DNA of 64,000 nt from Verrucomicrobiota bacterium (GCA_017301975.1 JAFLEI010000026.1:44397-108396), one strand, 5' to 3'; numbered from the stretch's first letter, positions 54,651 through 62,477 are shown. Numbers and translations: made by a program. The notes: generated by a model from the sequence alone, not told the origin.

Positions 54651-54690
54651 CCCATTCTTCGCTCAAGCTACGAAGGGCAAGCTGCGCTTG
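54651..54690. repeat. 40-bp dispersed repeat A, copy 1 (abuts hflX stop)
   Basis: The unit starts with the base after the hflX stop codon. It matches 62429-62468 with 2 differences in 40 bases, and a degenerate third copy lies at 62355-62380. The core CTTCGCTCAAGCTACGAAG is imperfectly self-complementary. All copies sit next to gene 3' ends, so it may work as a processing or termination element. Confidence 0.75.
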
Positions 54691-55228
54691 AGGGATCCAG
54701 AATTGGGTTGCCGCAAAGAGGCGCAAAAAGGGACGCAAAAAAGGGGAGGGGATTGATACCGGGGACAGTTGAAAACGGGTCTGAAGGAACAGGCCTGTTT
54801 TTCAAGCAGACGATCATGCAGGGCGCTTCATGCTGGGACGTAGGATGGACGTGGCGACAGCCCGTGTGTCCTTCGAAGCACGTAGTGCGAAGAATGGATC
54901 CGTCCATGAGCGTGAGGCAAGCGTCTTGAGACTCCGAGCGTCCGGGCAGCCTTGAGCGTATCGCAAGCGCAGAGGCGTAGGAACGTCCTCGCAGTCGGGC
55001 GGTTTGGCGGAAAGGGCGATGGAGCATGGGCAGTCCTCGACGCCAAACACGACCAACCTACGTTCCAGAAAGCCGCATGCCCTCTCAGCGAACAAACTTG
55101 TTTTCACTTGAGCAGGCTATGAGTCGGGCAGGAATGGCCTGTTTACGTTTTGCTTTCCGCTGAGAATTGTTTGGCGAAAGTGGGGAATGGGGTAAAAAAG
55201 CACCCTCCATCACAGTTTACTCCCGCTC
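54691..55228. repeat. Gene-free spacer with dispersed repeats
   Basis: No gene is supported. It contains repeat B (54711-54745, CCGCAAAGAGGCGCAAAAAG, matched at 56854-56887) and the inverted copy of the element at 45476-45640, spanning about 54832-55065 with an identical 30-base core at 54981-55010. The last ~80 bases before the SDR gene are AT-richer and probably hold its promoter. Reading frames here (for example one of ~119 residues) are rejected as repeat by-products. Confidence 0.7.
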
Positions 55229-56002
55229 ATGTTCTCACTCGCTAACAAAACCGTCATCATCACCGGAGCCGGCTCTGGCATCGGCCAGGCCATCGCTGTT
55301 CTTTTCGCCAAGCAGGGCGCGCATGTGGAGGTGCTGGACCTCAAGCAGGAGGGGGCGCAGGTGACGGTGGATCAGATCAAGGCTGCCGGTGGCAGTGCGC
55401 GTGGCTCGGCCTGTGATGTGGGGAACTATGCGGAGGTGAAGGCGATTTTTGACGATGTGGCAGCAAAGCATGGGAAGATCGACGTGCTGGTGAACAACGC
55501 GGGCATCGCGCATATCGGCACCGCCCTCACCACCGCCGAGGAGGACATGGACCGCCTCCACCGCGTCAATATCAAAGGCGTCCATGCCTGCGCGCAGGCG
55601 GCGCTGGCGCACATGACGACGGCCAACAAAGGCGTGATCCTCAACATGTGCTCCATCGCGGCGCAGATGGGGCTGGCGGATCGGTTTGCGTATTCGATGA
55701 CGAAGGGGGCGGTCTTGATGATGACGTACTCCATCGCGAAGGATTTCATCAAGCAGGGGATCCGCTGCAATTGCATCGCTCCGGCGCGGGTGCACACCCC
55801 GTTTGTGGACGGGTATCTGGCGAAGACATATCCGGGTCAGGAAGCGGAGATGTTTCAGAAGCTGAGTGAGGCGCAGCCGATTGGGCGCATGGCGAAGCCG
55901 GAGGAGATTGCTGCGCTGGCGTTGTATCTGTGCAGTGATGAGGCCTCATTTGTGACGGGGAGTTCTTATCCGATTGATGGTGGCGCGGTGAATTTGAGGT
56001 GA
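55229..56002 (+). CDS. Short-chain dehydrogenase/reductase
   Basis: 257 residues, classical SDR. Cofactor motif TGAGSGIG near residue 12, NNAG, catalytic Ser in CSIAAQMG, and the YSMTK catalytic Tyr/Lys pair, then PARVHTPF. An aspartate in VEVLDLKQEG at the end of the second strand favours NAD over NADP. The C-terminus has the standard ASFVTGSSYPIDGG of 3-oxoacyl-reductase/sugar-dehydrogenase-like members. Substrate cannot be read. It stands alone between repeat-filled spacers and ends in an intrinsic terminator. Confidence 0.88.
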   Translation: MFSLANKTVIITGAGSGIGQAIAVLFAKQGAHVEVLDLKQEGAQVTVDQIKAAGGSARGSACDVGNYAEVKAIFDDVAAKHGKIDVLVNNAGIAHIGTALTTAEEDMDRLHRVNIKGVHACAQAALAHMTTANKGVILNMCSIAAQMGLADRFAYSMTKGAVLMMTYSIAKDFIKQGIRCNCIAPARVHTPFVDGYLAKTYPGQEAEMFQKLSEAQPIGRMAKPEEIAALALYLCSDEASFVTGSSYPIDGGAVNLR

Positions 56003-56272
56003 GAGTTTACGGTTGTTGACGATGGTTGACCGTTGTTGACAGTGGTTTGCCCTGAGTTCCTGAGAAGGGGCTCGGGGCTTTTTGTTGTTGCGGTGGGGCG
56101 GGGTGGTTTAGTGGGGGTGTTTTTGGCAAAGGAATGGTGAGCAAAGGAATGGGGACGGGGGTAGGGGCTGAATTCAGTGCTCTGGGAGGTGGTTAATTTT
56201 GTCAAGAATTTGCATGCTGACCCCATTTTGGGCTCAGTTTTCGTATTTTTCCGGCGAGATCATGCCGGGCGC
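56003..56272. repeat. Spacer after SDR with repeat families
   Basis: Besides the terminator, it has the GTTGTTGAC-type repeat at 56010-56050 (related to the prfB/araC hairpin) and repeat F (GGCAAAGGAATGGTGAGCAA, 56125-56154), one of at least five copies in the window, with a tail ending TCAAGAATTTGC that also recurs near 59082-59095. No gene is seen. Confidence 0.65.
56049..56083 (+). terminator. Putative intrinsic terminator of the SDR gene
   Basis: Stem GCCCTGAG (56049-56056) with CTCGGGGC (56071-56078), one G-T pair, 14-base loop, then TTTTT. It starts about 45 bases past the SDR stop codon. Confidence 0.5.
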
Positions 56273-56542
56273 TTACGGGCTTTTTCTTTTTGGGAAAACA
56301 AGGACTCCGGCAATGATCATCGCGAGAGACCCGAGGATGGCGGGCCAGGTGAACCGCCAAAGATAGGAGTAGAACTGCTGAAGATGCTGTTCGTGTGTCT
56401 GGGGCTTGCTCCAAGAGCCCCAGGTGGTGGTGTCTGTCCAACCCCAGGCAAAGAGCAAGTTGATACCGAGGATGGCGGTCGCGCCCAATAGCAGAAGAAC
56501 GGCAACGGCGATTCGGGTGTTCTGTCGGCTTCGCGCTGTCAT
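56273..56542 (-). CDS. Small two-helix membrane protein
   Basis: 89 residues from ATG 56542. It has two hydrophobic segments: IAVAVLLLLGATAILGINLLFAW and ITWPAILGSLAMIIAGVLVF-type sequence near the C-terminus, ending PKRKSP. Between them is a polar stretch (THEQHLQQFYSYLW). Not a recognised family. The coding pattern and hydrophobic helices argue for a real gene in an otherwise repeat-rich area. Confidence 0.5.
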   Translation of the reverse strand: MTARSRQNTRIAVAVLLLLGATAILGINLLFAWGWTDTTTWGSWSKPQTHEQHLQQFYSYLWRFTWPAILGSLAMIIAGVLVFPKRKSP

Positions 56543-57263
56543 GCAGGAAGAAATAGACTGTCGCGCGGGCGGTGCAACCTTCGTGGGAAAACAAAATATC
56601 AAGGGAGAGATGCCATTTGTGACGGGCCTCTTTATTCAGGGGCATCCGACCCACGAATCATGGGCGGAACCTGAAGTTTTTAACCGCTGACATGACGCTA
56701 ATATGACGCTGATCAAGGCATTCAGAAAATGACGGATTCAGGAGGGGGTGACGGTGAATGGATGGTGTGGGGACGTTCGTTTTTGCCGCAGAGGGGCAGA
56801 GAGGCGGAGGGGGCAGAGGTTTGCGGTTGTTGAGCCGGAGCCGGAATGGTTGGCCGCAAAGGGGCGCAAAGAAGGACGCAAAAAAGGTGGGGTGGCGAGA
56901 GATGGGGTGTTGTTTTTGGGCAAAAGAATGGTGGGCAGAGAAATGGGGAGGACGGCTTTGGCACCGCAGAGATTGGAACGCCGCAGAGATGGTTTTTGAA
57001 GGGGGCTTTGAGGGAGGGGCTGTTTGCGCTGTGAGAGCGGTGGATGTGGTCCGTGGGTCCTGGGTGCTTGCGATGCGCTGGCCGACAGACAGGAGTGTCT
57101 ATCGTACTTCAATCCATCCGCTCAGACATGGTGTTGGATGGGATTGAGGTTCTTTGAAGAAAGGGGTTGAAATTGGGAAATGGGGCCCAAGGGTTGTGGT
57201 ATGACGTGGTGGTCGGGTGAGGAATACCAGTTGCTACCATTTGAATCTTTCACTTTTCAGATC
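56543..57263. repeat. 721-bp spacer of dispersed repeats
   Basis: Contains repeat D (TTTTAACCGCTGACATGACG, 56677-56714, second copy 58120-58155), repeat C (about 49 bases, 56771-56820, with GCCGCAGAGGGGCAGAGAGG; copies 58015-58063 and 58201-58249), repeat B (56854-56887), and repeat F (56918-56946). A block near 57090-57120 (CAGGAGTGTCTATCGTAC) is another likely repeat. No gene is supported; the several short frames here are low-complexity repeat translations. Confidence 0.7.
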
Positions 57264-57845
57264 ATGGCTGTTTCTTCTTCCAAAAAGGCCCGCAAAGGCG
57301 GGGTGAAGGTGCGGCGGCGGGTGAAGATGGCGAGTTTGCGGCGGTGGGTGAGGCGGGCGCTGGTCAAAGGGCTGACGAGGACGGAGATGGTGTTTGAGCT
57401 GCATGTGCGCCGGGGGCTGGCGCTGCGGAAGGTGGCGAAGGTGCTGAGGGTGGGCCTGGGAGTGGTGCGGGAGCACTGGTGGGAAATCCGTATGGCACGG
57501 GAAGCTCGGGCGGCACTGGTTCCGAAGCCGGAGAGGATCAGGCCGCCGTTGGCTCCGCGAACGGAGGGGGATTTGGTGGCGCTGCGGGAACACGTGAGTG
57601 TGGCGCTGTGGGAGACGTTGGTGGAGACGTTTGCGGTTCCTGAGGCGGAGGATGCGGAGCGGGCTGAGGTGCCATCGGCGTCGATGGTGTCGGTGCGGGT
57701 GAAGGCACTGAGGCAGATGGCGAGGCTGTATGGTGTGGACTGCAAGGGCCGGGCTGCTGCGGCTGCGGTGGAACCGGTGGCGTGTGCGAGGCCGGAGGAG
57801 ATTGCGGAGGCGGTGAGGGAGAGGAGGCGGGGGAGGGGAGTTTAA
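57264..57845 (+). CDS. Basic protein with possible helix-turn-helix
   Basis: 193 residues from ATG 57264 (an upstream ATG at 57180 reads through spacer sequence). The N-terminal ~45 residues are very basic (KKARKGGVKVRRRVKM). Then comes RTEMVFELHVRRGLALRKVAKVLRVGLGVVREHW-like sequence with the LRKVAKVLRVGLGVVR part forming a plausible DNA-binding helix-turn-helix. The C-terminal part is acidic then arginine-rich. It has a bias to GC and short repeats on both sides. It could be a mobile-element or phage small-terminase-like protein, but no named family is matched. Confidence 0.5.
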   Translation: MAVSSSKKARKGGVKVRRRVKMASLRRWVRRALVKGLTRTEMVFELHVRRGLALRKVAKVLRVGLGVVREHWWEIRMAREARAALVPKPERIRPPLAPRTEGDLVALREHVSVALWETLVETFAVPEAEDAERAEVPSASMVSVRVKALRQMARLYGVDCKGRAAAAAVEPVACARPEEIAEAVRERRRGRGV

Positions 57846-58572
57846 AGTTTCAGGTTTAAAGTTTAAAGTTCCTGAGGGGAGGCTGGGCGAAAGGGGGCGT
57901 TTGTTTTTGGCAACGGGAATGGTGGGCAGAGGAATTGCCGGAGGTTGAGGGGACCGGAGGTGAACCACGGATTGCACGGATGCCGGATCATCGCCCGGGT
58001 GTTGGAAAATGGCAGGGACGTTCGAGTTTGCCGCAGAGGAGCGGAGAGGCAGAGGGGGCAGAGGTTGTTGACTGTTGTTGGGCAGGACTTTCGCGACACG
58101 AGGGGACGAAAGGACCGGATTTTAACCGCTGATGAGACGCTGATATGACGCTGATCCGGAATGAGAATCCGGACCTGTGCGATGTTGTTTGGAGGTGGCA
58201 AGGACGTTCGAGTTTGCCGTAGAGCGGCGGAGAGGCAGAGGGAGCAGAGAATGAAGACTGTCCGGAGGGCACAGGGATGGACGGAGCGAATTCCGAGGGT
58301 GAAGGTTCGGATTTGAAAATTGACCACGGAATACACCGAATACACGGAAGCCGGAGGGGGAGATGACGGTGATCTGGAATGATTTGTGCGGGGCGCTGAT
58401 GGGGAGGTTGGTGGTGATTGATGGGGTGTGGGGGCGGGGATGCCTTGAGATTAGACAAGGGAATTGATTGGCAGAGGAATGGACTGAGCTTGGGCCTGGG
58501 AATGGCGGGTGTTTTGTCAGGTAGTTGCGGAGTGTGGCCTTCGGTGCTGCTACTTGAGGGCCGCCTGACATC
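57846..58572. repeat. 727-bp spacer of dispersed repeats
   Basis: Contains repeat F (57904-57936 and 58455-58482), repeat E (AACCACGGATTGCACGGATG-type, 57963-57986 and 58322-58354), repeat C (58015-58063 and 58201-58249), and repeat D (58120-58155). The two C copies are 186 bases apart. The last stretch before 58573 likely holds the promoter of the lipoprotein gene. No gene is supported. Confidence 0.7.
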
Positions 58573-58986
58573 ATGAATCCATTCCTACTCCTCGGTCTCT
58601 GCTGCCTTTTTCTCGGTCAGTGCAAAACGGTCAAGATTTCGGGGCCGGTGCCGAATCCGCCGATCAAGCATCTGGCGGTGGTGAACAATGAGGATGTGCA
58701 CATGGACGACTTCCAGTCCCAAATGGTCGAGCAGATTCGCGCGATGGGCATTCACACCACGGTGGTGCCTGAGCCTCCCGTGAATGCGGATTATCTGACC
58801 TACAGGGCCAACTGGCGCTGGGACATCGGGATGTACCTGTGGCGCTTCACGGCTACTCTGCATCGGCCGCAAGGCGCGATGCGCAGCATGATGTATGGAA
58901 ACACCGGCCTGGACCTCGGGAAATTCGGTGAAGCGCAGGATAAGATTCGCGAGCCGATTCGGCAGATGCTTCTGGGAAGGCCTTGA
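58573..58986 (+). CDS. Small lipoprotein, Sbal_3080-like
   Basis: 137 residues with lipobox FLGQC (Cys17), so an exported lipoprotein. The mature part has KHLAVVNNEDVHMDDFQSQM and the segment YRANWRWDIGMYLWRFTATL, resembling the Sbal_3080 lipoprotein family (WRWDMAxYL), whose function is unknown; match by eye. It sits in a gene-poor repeat region; the next gene is convergent. Confidence 0.6.
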   Translation: MNPFLLLGLCCLFLGQCKTVKISGPVPNPPIKHLAVVNNEDVHMDDFQSQMVEQIRAMGIHTTVVPEPPVNADYLTYRANWRWDIGMYLWRFTATLHRPQGAMRSMMYGNTGLDLGKFGEAQDKIREPIRQMLLGRP

Positions 58987-59015
58987 GGAAGGGGGCGACT
59001 CGGAGGCGTTGAGAA

Positions 59016-59110
59016 TTGCAAAGGAATGGATGGGCGGAGGAATGTGCCGAAGTTGAGCCTGCGAGAGGTGGAGATTTTTTCAAGAATTTGTCTGCCCCTA
59101 TTTCCCGGTC
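59016..59110. repeat. Dispersed repeat F, longest tail copy
   Basis: TTGCAAAGGAATGGATGGGC (59016-) followed by GGAGGAATG and a tail containing AGAGGTGGAGATTTTTTCAAG-type sequence with TCAAGAATTTG, similar to 56140-56215. This is the copy closest to the methyltransferase operon. Confidence 0.6.
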
Positions 59111-59121
59111 ACAGAACTTCC

Positions 59122-60300
59122 TCAGGCCTGCGCTTTTTTGCGTTTCAAAGGGGTGTATTTGGCATCTGTGGCTATCGACCGGGATTTTCTTTTCTTCTTC
59201 GGAGGACTCGGAGCCTTGTCGTAAGTCACCACTTTTGGCATGTCCTTGGAGGTCGAATATTCCTTCAGTATACTCCCAGTATTCGCTTCTTCGCATAGTG
59301 TGGAAAACAGACTTTGACGAAACGGAGCCGGTATTGAATGACAAGCACCGCTCTGCAGACCATCGACCAGCGAACAAAGCTTGTCCGTGCTCATATCTTC
59401 GCTCGTAAAGCGCACAACTGAAAGTGCTGCGTAGTCTCGTCGCTCTTCGATACTCAGCCACTCACGATCCAAATCTTCACAAACTCGGCCCGTTGTATTC
59501 GAGCCGCTGAAAATGTCGATTACAACATCTCCCGGGGAGGTGAGGAACTTGATGAAAAACTTCGGTAGTTCGGATGGAAAACGCGCAGGATGTCCTTCGC
59601 GGCTGATGGTCTTGCACCGGCGCAGATAAGATGATGTTGCCTCTGTGTTAGAATACTGAAGAAGGTTTGGCGGAATCGCGCCACCATTGTCATTGCCGAA
59701 TCCTTTGGAAATGTCGTGCCCGGAGGGTCGAGCCTTGGGCTTATAAAATTTGGCTGGGTCTTCAATTAACTTTTTCATACGATCAGAGTATGGGGCGAGA
59801 ACTTTCGTAACATCAGCCTTAGGCCAGTCTGATTTTGAAAGCCACCACACAGTGTTAACTGAATCCTTCACCCTGATTTTTCGCTTGTTCACCCATTCGA
59901 TAGGAGACGGAAGCTTGGCAGGATTGTGCCAATAAAACTCCTCGGCCAAACGAAACCCAATATTGTCGCATAGGTCGAGGAGAACGCGGAACTGATAGAG
60001 GCTTCGCACTGGCTTCCCTCGTTCGTAAGCACCGCCTAAATCGAGAACAAATGACCCGCCATCCTTCAATACGCGGTGGACCTCAACCGCAAATGTGTGG
60101 AGCCACTCCACATAAGTATTTTGCGTCTCATTTCCATATTCCTTTTCTCGCAGCAGAGCGAATGGAGGTGATGTAATAACTAAGTCCACAGAGCCTTCGG
60201 GCAATCGGTTCAGAGTTTTGCGGCTGTCATTACACGCTTGAACACCGATATCGGTGACATAAACACGTTCTTGAACTGGTATATATTCGAGTAATTTCAT
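59122..60300 (-). CDS. Beta-class DNA methyltransferase (N4-cytosine or N6-adenine)
   Basis: 392 residues from ATG 60300. Motif IV comes first (DLVITSPPFALL, TSPPF at 43-47) and the SAM-binding motif near residues 260-270 (DVVIDIFSGSNTTGRV), the beta-class order. The block GHPARFPSELPKFFIKF-type sequence precedes it, as in solitary and type II methyltransferases. SPPF at motif IV is common in N4-cytosine enzymes such as M.PvuII. It overlaps the upstream gene by four bases (ATGA), giving translational coupling. The C-terminal ~90 residues include a lysine-rich tail (PSPPKKKRKSRSIATDAKY). Likely the modification half of a restriction or defence pair. Confidence 0.9.
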   Translation of the reverse strand: MKLLEYIPVQERVYVTDIGVQACNDSRKTLNRLPEGSVDLVITSPPFALLREKEYGNETQNTYVEWLHTFAVEVHRVLKDGGSFVLDLGGAYERGKPVRSLYQFRVLLDLCDNIGFRLAEEFYWHNPAKLPSPIEWVNKRKIRVKDSVNTVWWLSKSDWPKADVTKVLAPYSDRMKKLIEDPAKFYKPKARPSGHDISKGFGNDNGGAIPPNLLQYSNTEATSSYLRRCKTISREGHPARFPSELPKFFIKFLTSPGDVVIDIFSGSNTTGRVCEDLDREWLSIEERRDYAALSVVRFTSEDMSTDKLCSLVDGLQSGACHSIPAPFRQSLFSTLCEEANTGSILKEYSTSKDMPKVVTYDKAPSPPKKKRKSRSIATDAKYTPLKRKKAQA

Positions 60301-61856
60301 TGTGCCATTGGCGGATTGAAGCCGTCGTGAAGTGGTGCAATCCAAGACTGTGCGAATGCCCAAGCGACAGAAAGTGCATAGGCCAGACGAGCGTCAGTAT
60401 CTAGGATTGCCGCGAGAGCTGGTCGCATTATATCGGCTGGAAGTTGGCCTCCGAGCCACACTGCCATGGCAGTTCTATCTTGCCCCTGCAGTGCCTGCGC
60501 AACTCCTGGCACGATTTGAGTCATTACAGCTTCTGGATCGGAACGATGGGCTAGCCACCGAACGACTTCTGCACATCCGGCCTGTATGTCGGCCGAGTTA
60601 CTTCCAGCGAGACCAGCCAGTAGTTCTGCGATTGCGCCGAAACCGGCTTCGGCAAGAGCCGTGAGCGCATCTTCACGCACTCGGTGTGATTGCGCGTCGA
60701 ACGCACGGATGAGCGCAGTACGAGATGTTTCGAAGGATCCGAGTCTACCAAGGCAATAGGCGGCAGCCGATCGCAAAAAATAATCTCTCTGTGCGTCACC
60801 AAGAATCGCTGCCAGTAGGGTGGCCGACGCGGCGTTGCCAACTTCGCCAATCGCAATCACTGCTTCGAGTTGGTCGGGCTTGTCGAGCGCACCAAGTGCG
60901 CCAGCAAACGCCGCATCAACGTTATCTCCATGAACTGAACAAAGGTAGGCACTGGCTTCAAGCCGGACATAAATATCTTCGTCGGCATCCGCTGCGATGC
61001 GCCTGATTGCGGCTTCAACCGATCGAATGCTGTTATGGCGGGCAAGTTTTACCCCGGAAAACCTTACTGGAAGCTGAGGGGCTGCGAGCATCTCGGCAAC
61101 ATCTTGGTCGGTAAGGACCCTTCTACAGTTCAAGTCATGATTAGGAATGGGATTGGCATTGCACGCAATGATCTGGTTCTTTTGGACTGGAGCACCAACT
61201 TGAACGCGAAGCTCCATGCCTCTGCGGCCAGCACGTTTTACTTGCCCAACAGGCGGTCTGATTGTGATAAATGAATCGGAAATCGTTTCGACGATTCCTG
61301 CTATTGGTGCGAAGCATGAACGCCATATCAATATCGTCTCCGAACCTTCTTCGGCTCCTTTGGTCTGAATCTTATCAGGTGGTATATTTCTGAAGGCATC
61401 TACCCGAAAGTAATTCACAGAGCCATCTGGCTGCCAATTGACCCATTCTTTTTCGTTCCAATAAGATAAATCGCCCACAAGCATGCCGCGGGTCCAATGG
61501 TCGCTGCGCTCGTCATTTGTCGGCTGTTCTTTACAGATCGGTAAGGCGATCCAGTCATTTGCAACCATGCCATAGTCCCAGCGTCTTTCTGGGATCGTGG
61601 GGCTGTGACTCATGCCAATCTTCGCTTCCGATTTTGCGCGGACTTCAATCCGCTGACCACAATGGATGCAAATCAAATCCGGAATTCTTACCCTTTTGCG
61701 TTTAACGTCTTTCCAAATTTTTGCATCAAGACTTCCACGCTCCAACTCAATGACTTCGTGATTGCGCTGCGCGAGGTCACGCCGCACTTCACGTGACCCT
61801 ATCGCACCCATAGCGATCTTATGGAAGAAGCTGCTATCTGATTTATATGAAGGCAT
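60297..61856 (-). CDS. Putative nuclease-HEAT repeat protein, partner of the methyltransferase
   Basis: 519 residues. The first ~100 include RRDLAQRNHEVIELERG and VRIPDLICIHCGQRIEVRAK, where Pro59-Asp60, Glu71 and Lys75 have the feel of a PD-(D/E)XK nuclease core, though the spacing E-V-R-A-K is not canonical; a CxxC (63-66) is inside it. A middle part (~residues 150-265) looks like beta-rich (ETISDSFITIRPPVGQVKR). Residues ~280-470 are HEAT repeats (VEAAIRRIAADADEDIYVRL, LRSAAAYCLGRLGSFETS, VREDALTALAEAGFGA). First gene of a two-gene operon with the methyltransferase. Restriction activity is inferred from pairing plus the motif. Confidence 0.7.
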   Translation of the reverse strand: MPSYKSDSSFFHKIAMGAIGSREVRRDLAQRNHEVIELERGSLDAKIWKDVKRKRVRIPDLICIHCGQRIEVRAKSEAKIGMSHSPTIPERRWDYGMVANDWIALPICKEQPTNDERSDHWTRGMLVGDLSYWNEKEWVNWQPDGSVNYFRVDAFRNIPPDKIQTKGAEEGSETILIWRSCFAPIAGIVETISDSFITIRPPVGQVKRAGRRGMELRVQVGAPVQKNQIIACNANPIPNHDLNCRRVLTDQDVAEMLAAPQLPVRFSGVKLARHNSIRSVEAAIRRIAADADEDIYVRLEASAYLCSVHGDNVDAAFAGALGALDKPDQLEAVIAIGEVGNAASATLLAAILGDAQRDYFLRSAAAYCLGRLGSFETSRTALIRAFDAQSHRVREDALTALAEAGFGAIAELLAGLAGSNSADIQAGCAEVVRWLAHRSDPEAVMTQIVPGVAQALQGQDRTAMAVWLGGQLPADIMRPALAAILDTDARLAYALSVAWAFAQSWIAPLHDGFNPPMAQ

Positions 61857-62394
61857 ATAGAAATTGTCTTTCTAGATCCAACGGGTATGCCGTGGGGTTC
61901 CAGATTACTCTACCCGGTGCTATGGCATGCCGGCGTCTTTGCGGTGTGGCCCGCTGTCGTAGAAGGTGTCGATTTGGTGCCGAGCTAGCGTCGATGTAAC
62001 GTCGGGCATGGTGAATAACCGCCGAGCAGCGGGTGATGGGATTGAGGGTGATGTAGGAGTCAGGGTTGCTTTTCGTGTCATGTTGGAATTTCGTCTATCC
62101 AAGCGGCGAAGGGTTCGGATGGCAAGGGCAGAAGGGGAGAGAATGGGGAGGGGTGGAGTTGCTGTTTGCCGAGGCGGCTGCAGACGCTGTTGGTGAAATT
62201 TGCCATGCTGCGGAGTGCTGGGTTTGCTTTCCGGAGGGGAGATGCCCTTTTCCCAGGGCGGTGCTCTGGGCTGCGATAGGTCGCGCCGTTGGCGCTGGGG
62301 GGATGAACGAAACGGCAGGCTTTGAAGTATGGGGAGCGAAGGACAGAAAGGACACTTCTTCGCTGAAGCTCCGAAGGGTAAGGCGGTGGGCATG
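61857..62394. other. Gene-free spacer upstream of the restriction-like operon
   Basis: No gene is supported. The first ~75 bases include an imperfect inverted repeat: GGGTATGCCGTGG (61883-61895) with CTATGGCATGCC (61920-61931), and inside it GGGTA/TACCC. Because it lies just upstream of the operon's start codon it could be a regulatory site. The rest, 61940-62394, has GC-rich low-complexity frames but no protein I recognise; a degenerate repeat A lies at 62355-62380. Confidence 0.4.
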
Positions 62395-62426
62395 AAAAAA
62401 CGGCAGCGGGGTGAGCGCTGCCGTTT
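62395..62426 (-). terminator. Intrinsic terminator of the Gfo/Idh gene
   Basis: On the minus strand the hairpin has an 11-bp perfect stem (AAACGGCAGCG/CGCTGCCGTTT, 62398-62408 and 62416-62426), a 7-base loop and a following run of six T. It lies about 50 bases after the stop at 62478. Confidence 0.85.
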
Positions 62427-62428
62427 GG

Positions 62429-62468
62429 CCCATTCTTCGCTGAAGCTACGAAGGGCAAGCTGTGCTTG
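62429..62468. repeat. 40-bp dispersed repeat A, copy 2
   Basis: Same unit as at 54651-54690 with 2 differences in 40 bases. It lies between the Gfo/Idh stop codon (62478) and its terminator, so it would be in the 3' end of that transcript. Orientation relative to the gene is opposite to copy 1 at hflX. Confidence 0.75.
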
Positions 62469-62477
62469 GTTTGCGGA

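Noticed and set aside
54668..55027. 119-residue minus-strand frame (RQTARLRGRS) and its look-alike at 45371-45772
   Set aside because: The similarity comes from the inverted dispersed repeat; the frames do not share starts or lengths and read through several unrelated repeats.
58015..58249. Possible CRISPR array from the regularly spaced repeat C copies
   Set aside because: Only two local copies, imperfect, with a spacer of more than 130 bases that contains other repeats; no cas genes in the window.
56738..58574. Many proline/serine/arginine-rich frames on both strands
   Set aside because: They are translations of repeats B-F with low complexity; none has a family pattern except the 57264-57845 frame, kept with moderate confidence.
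61920..62393. 157-residue minus-strand frame upstream of the Gfo/Idh terminator region
   Set aside because: Low-complexity proline-rich start, includes repeat A and no recognisable domain; left as non-coding spacer.
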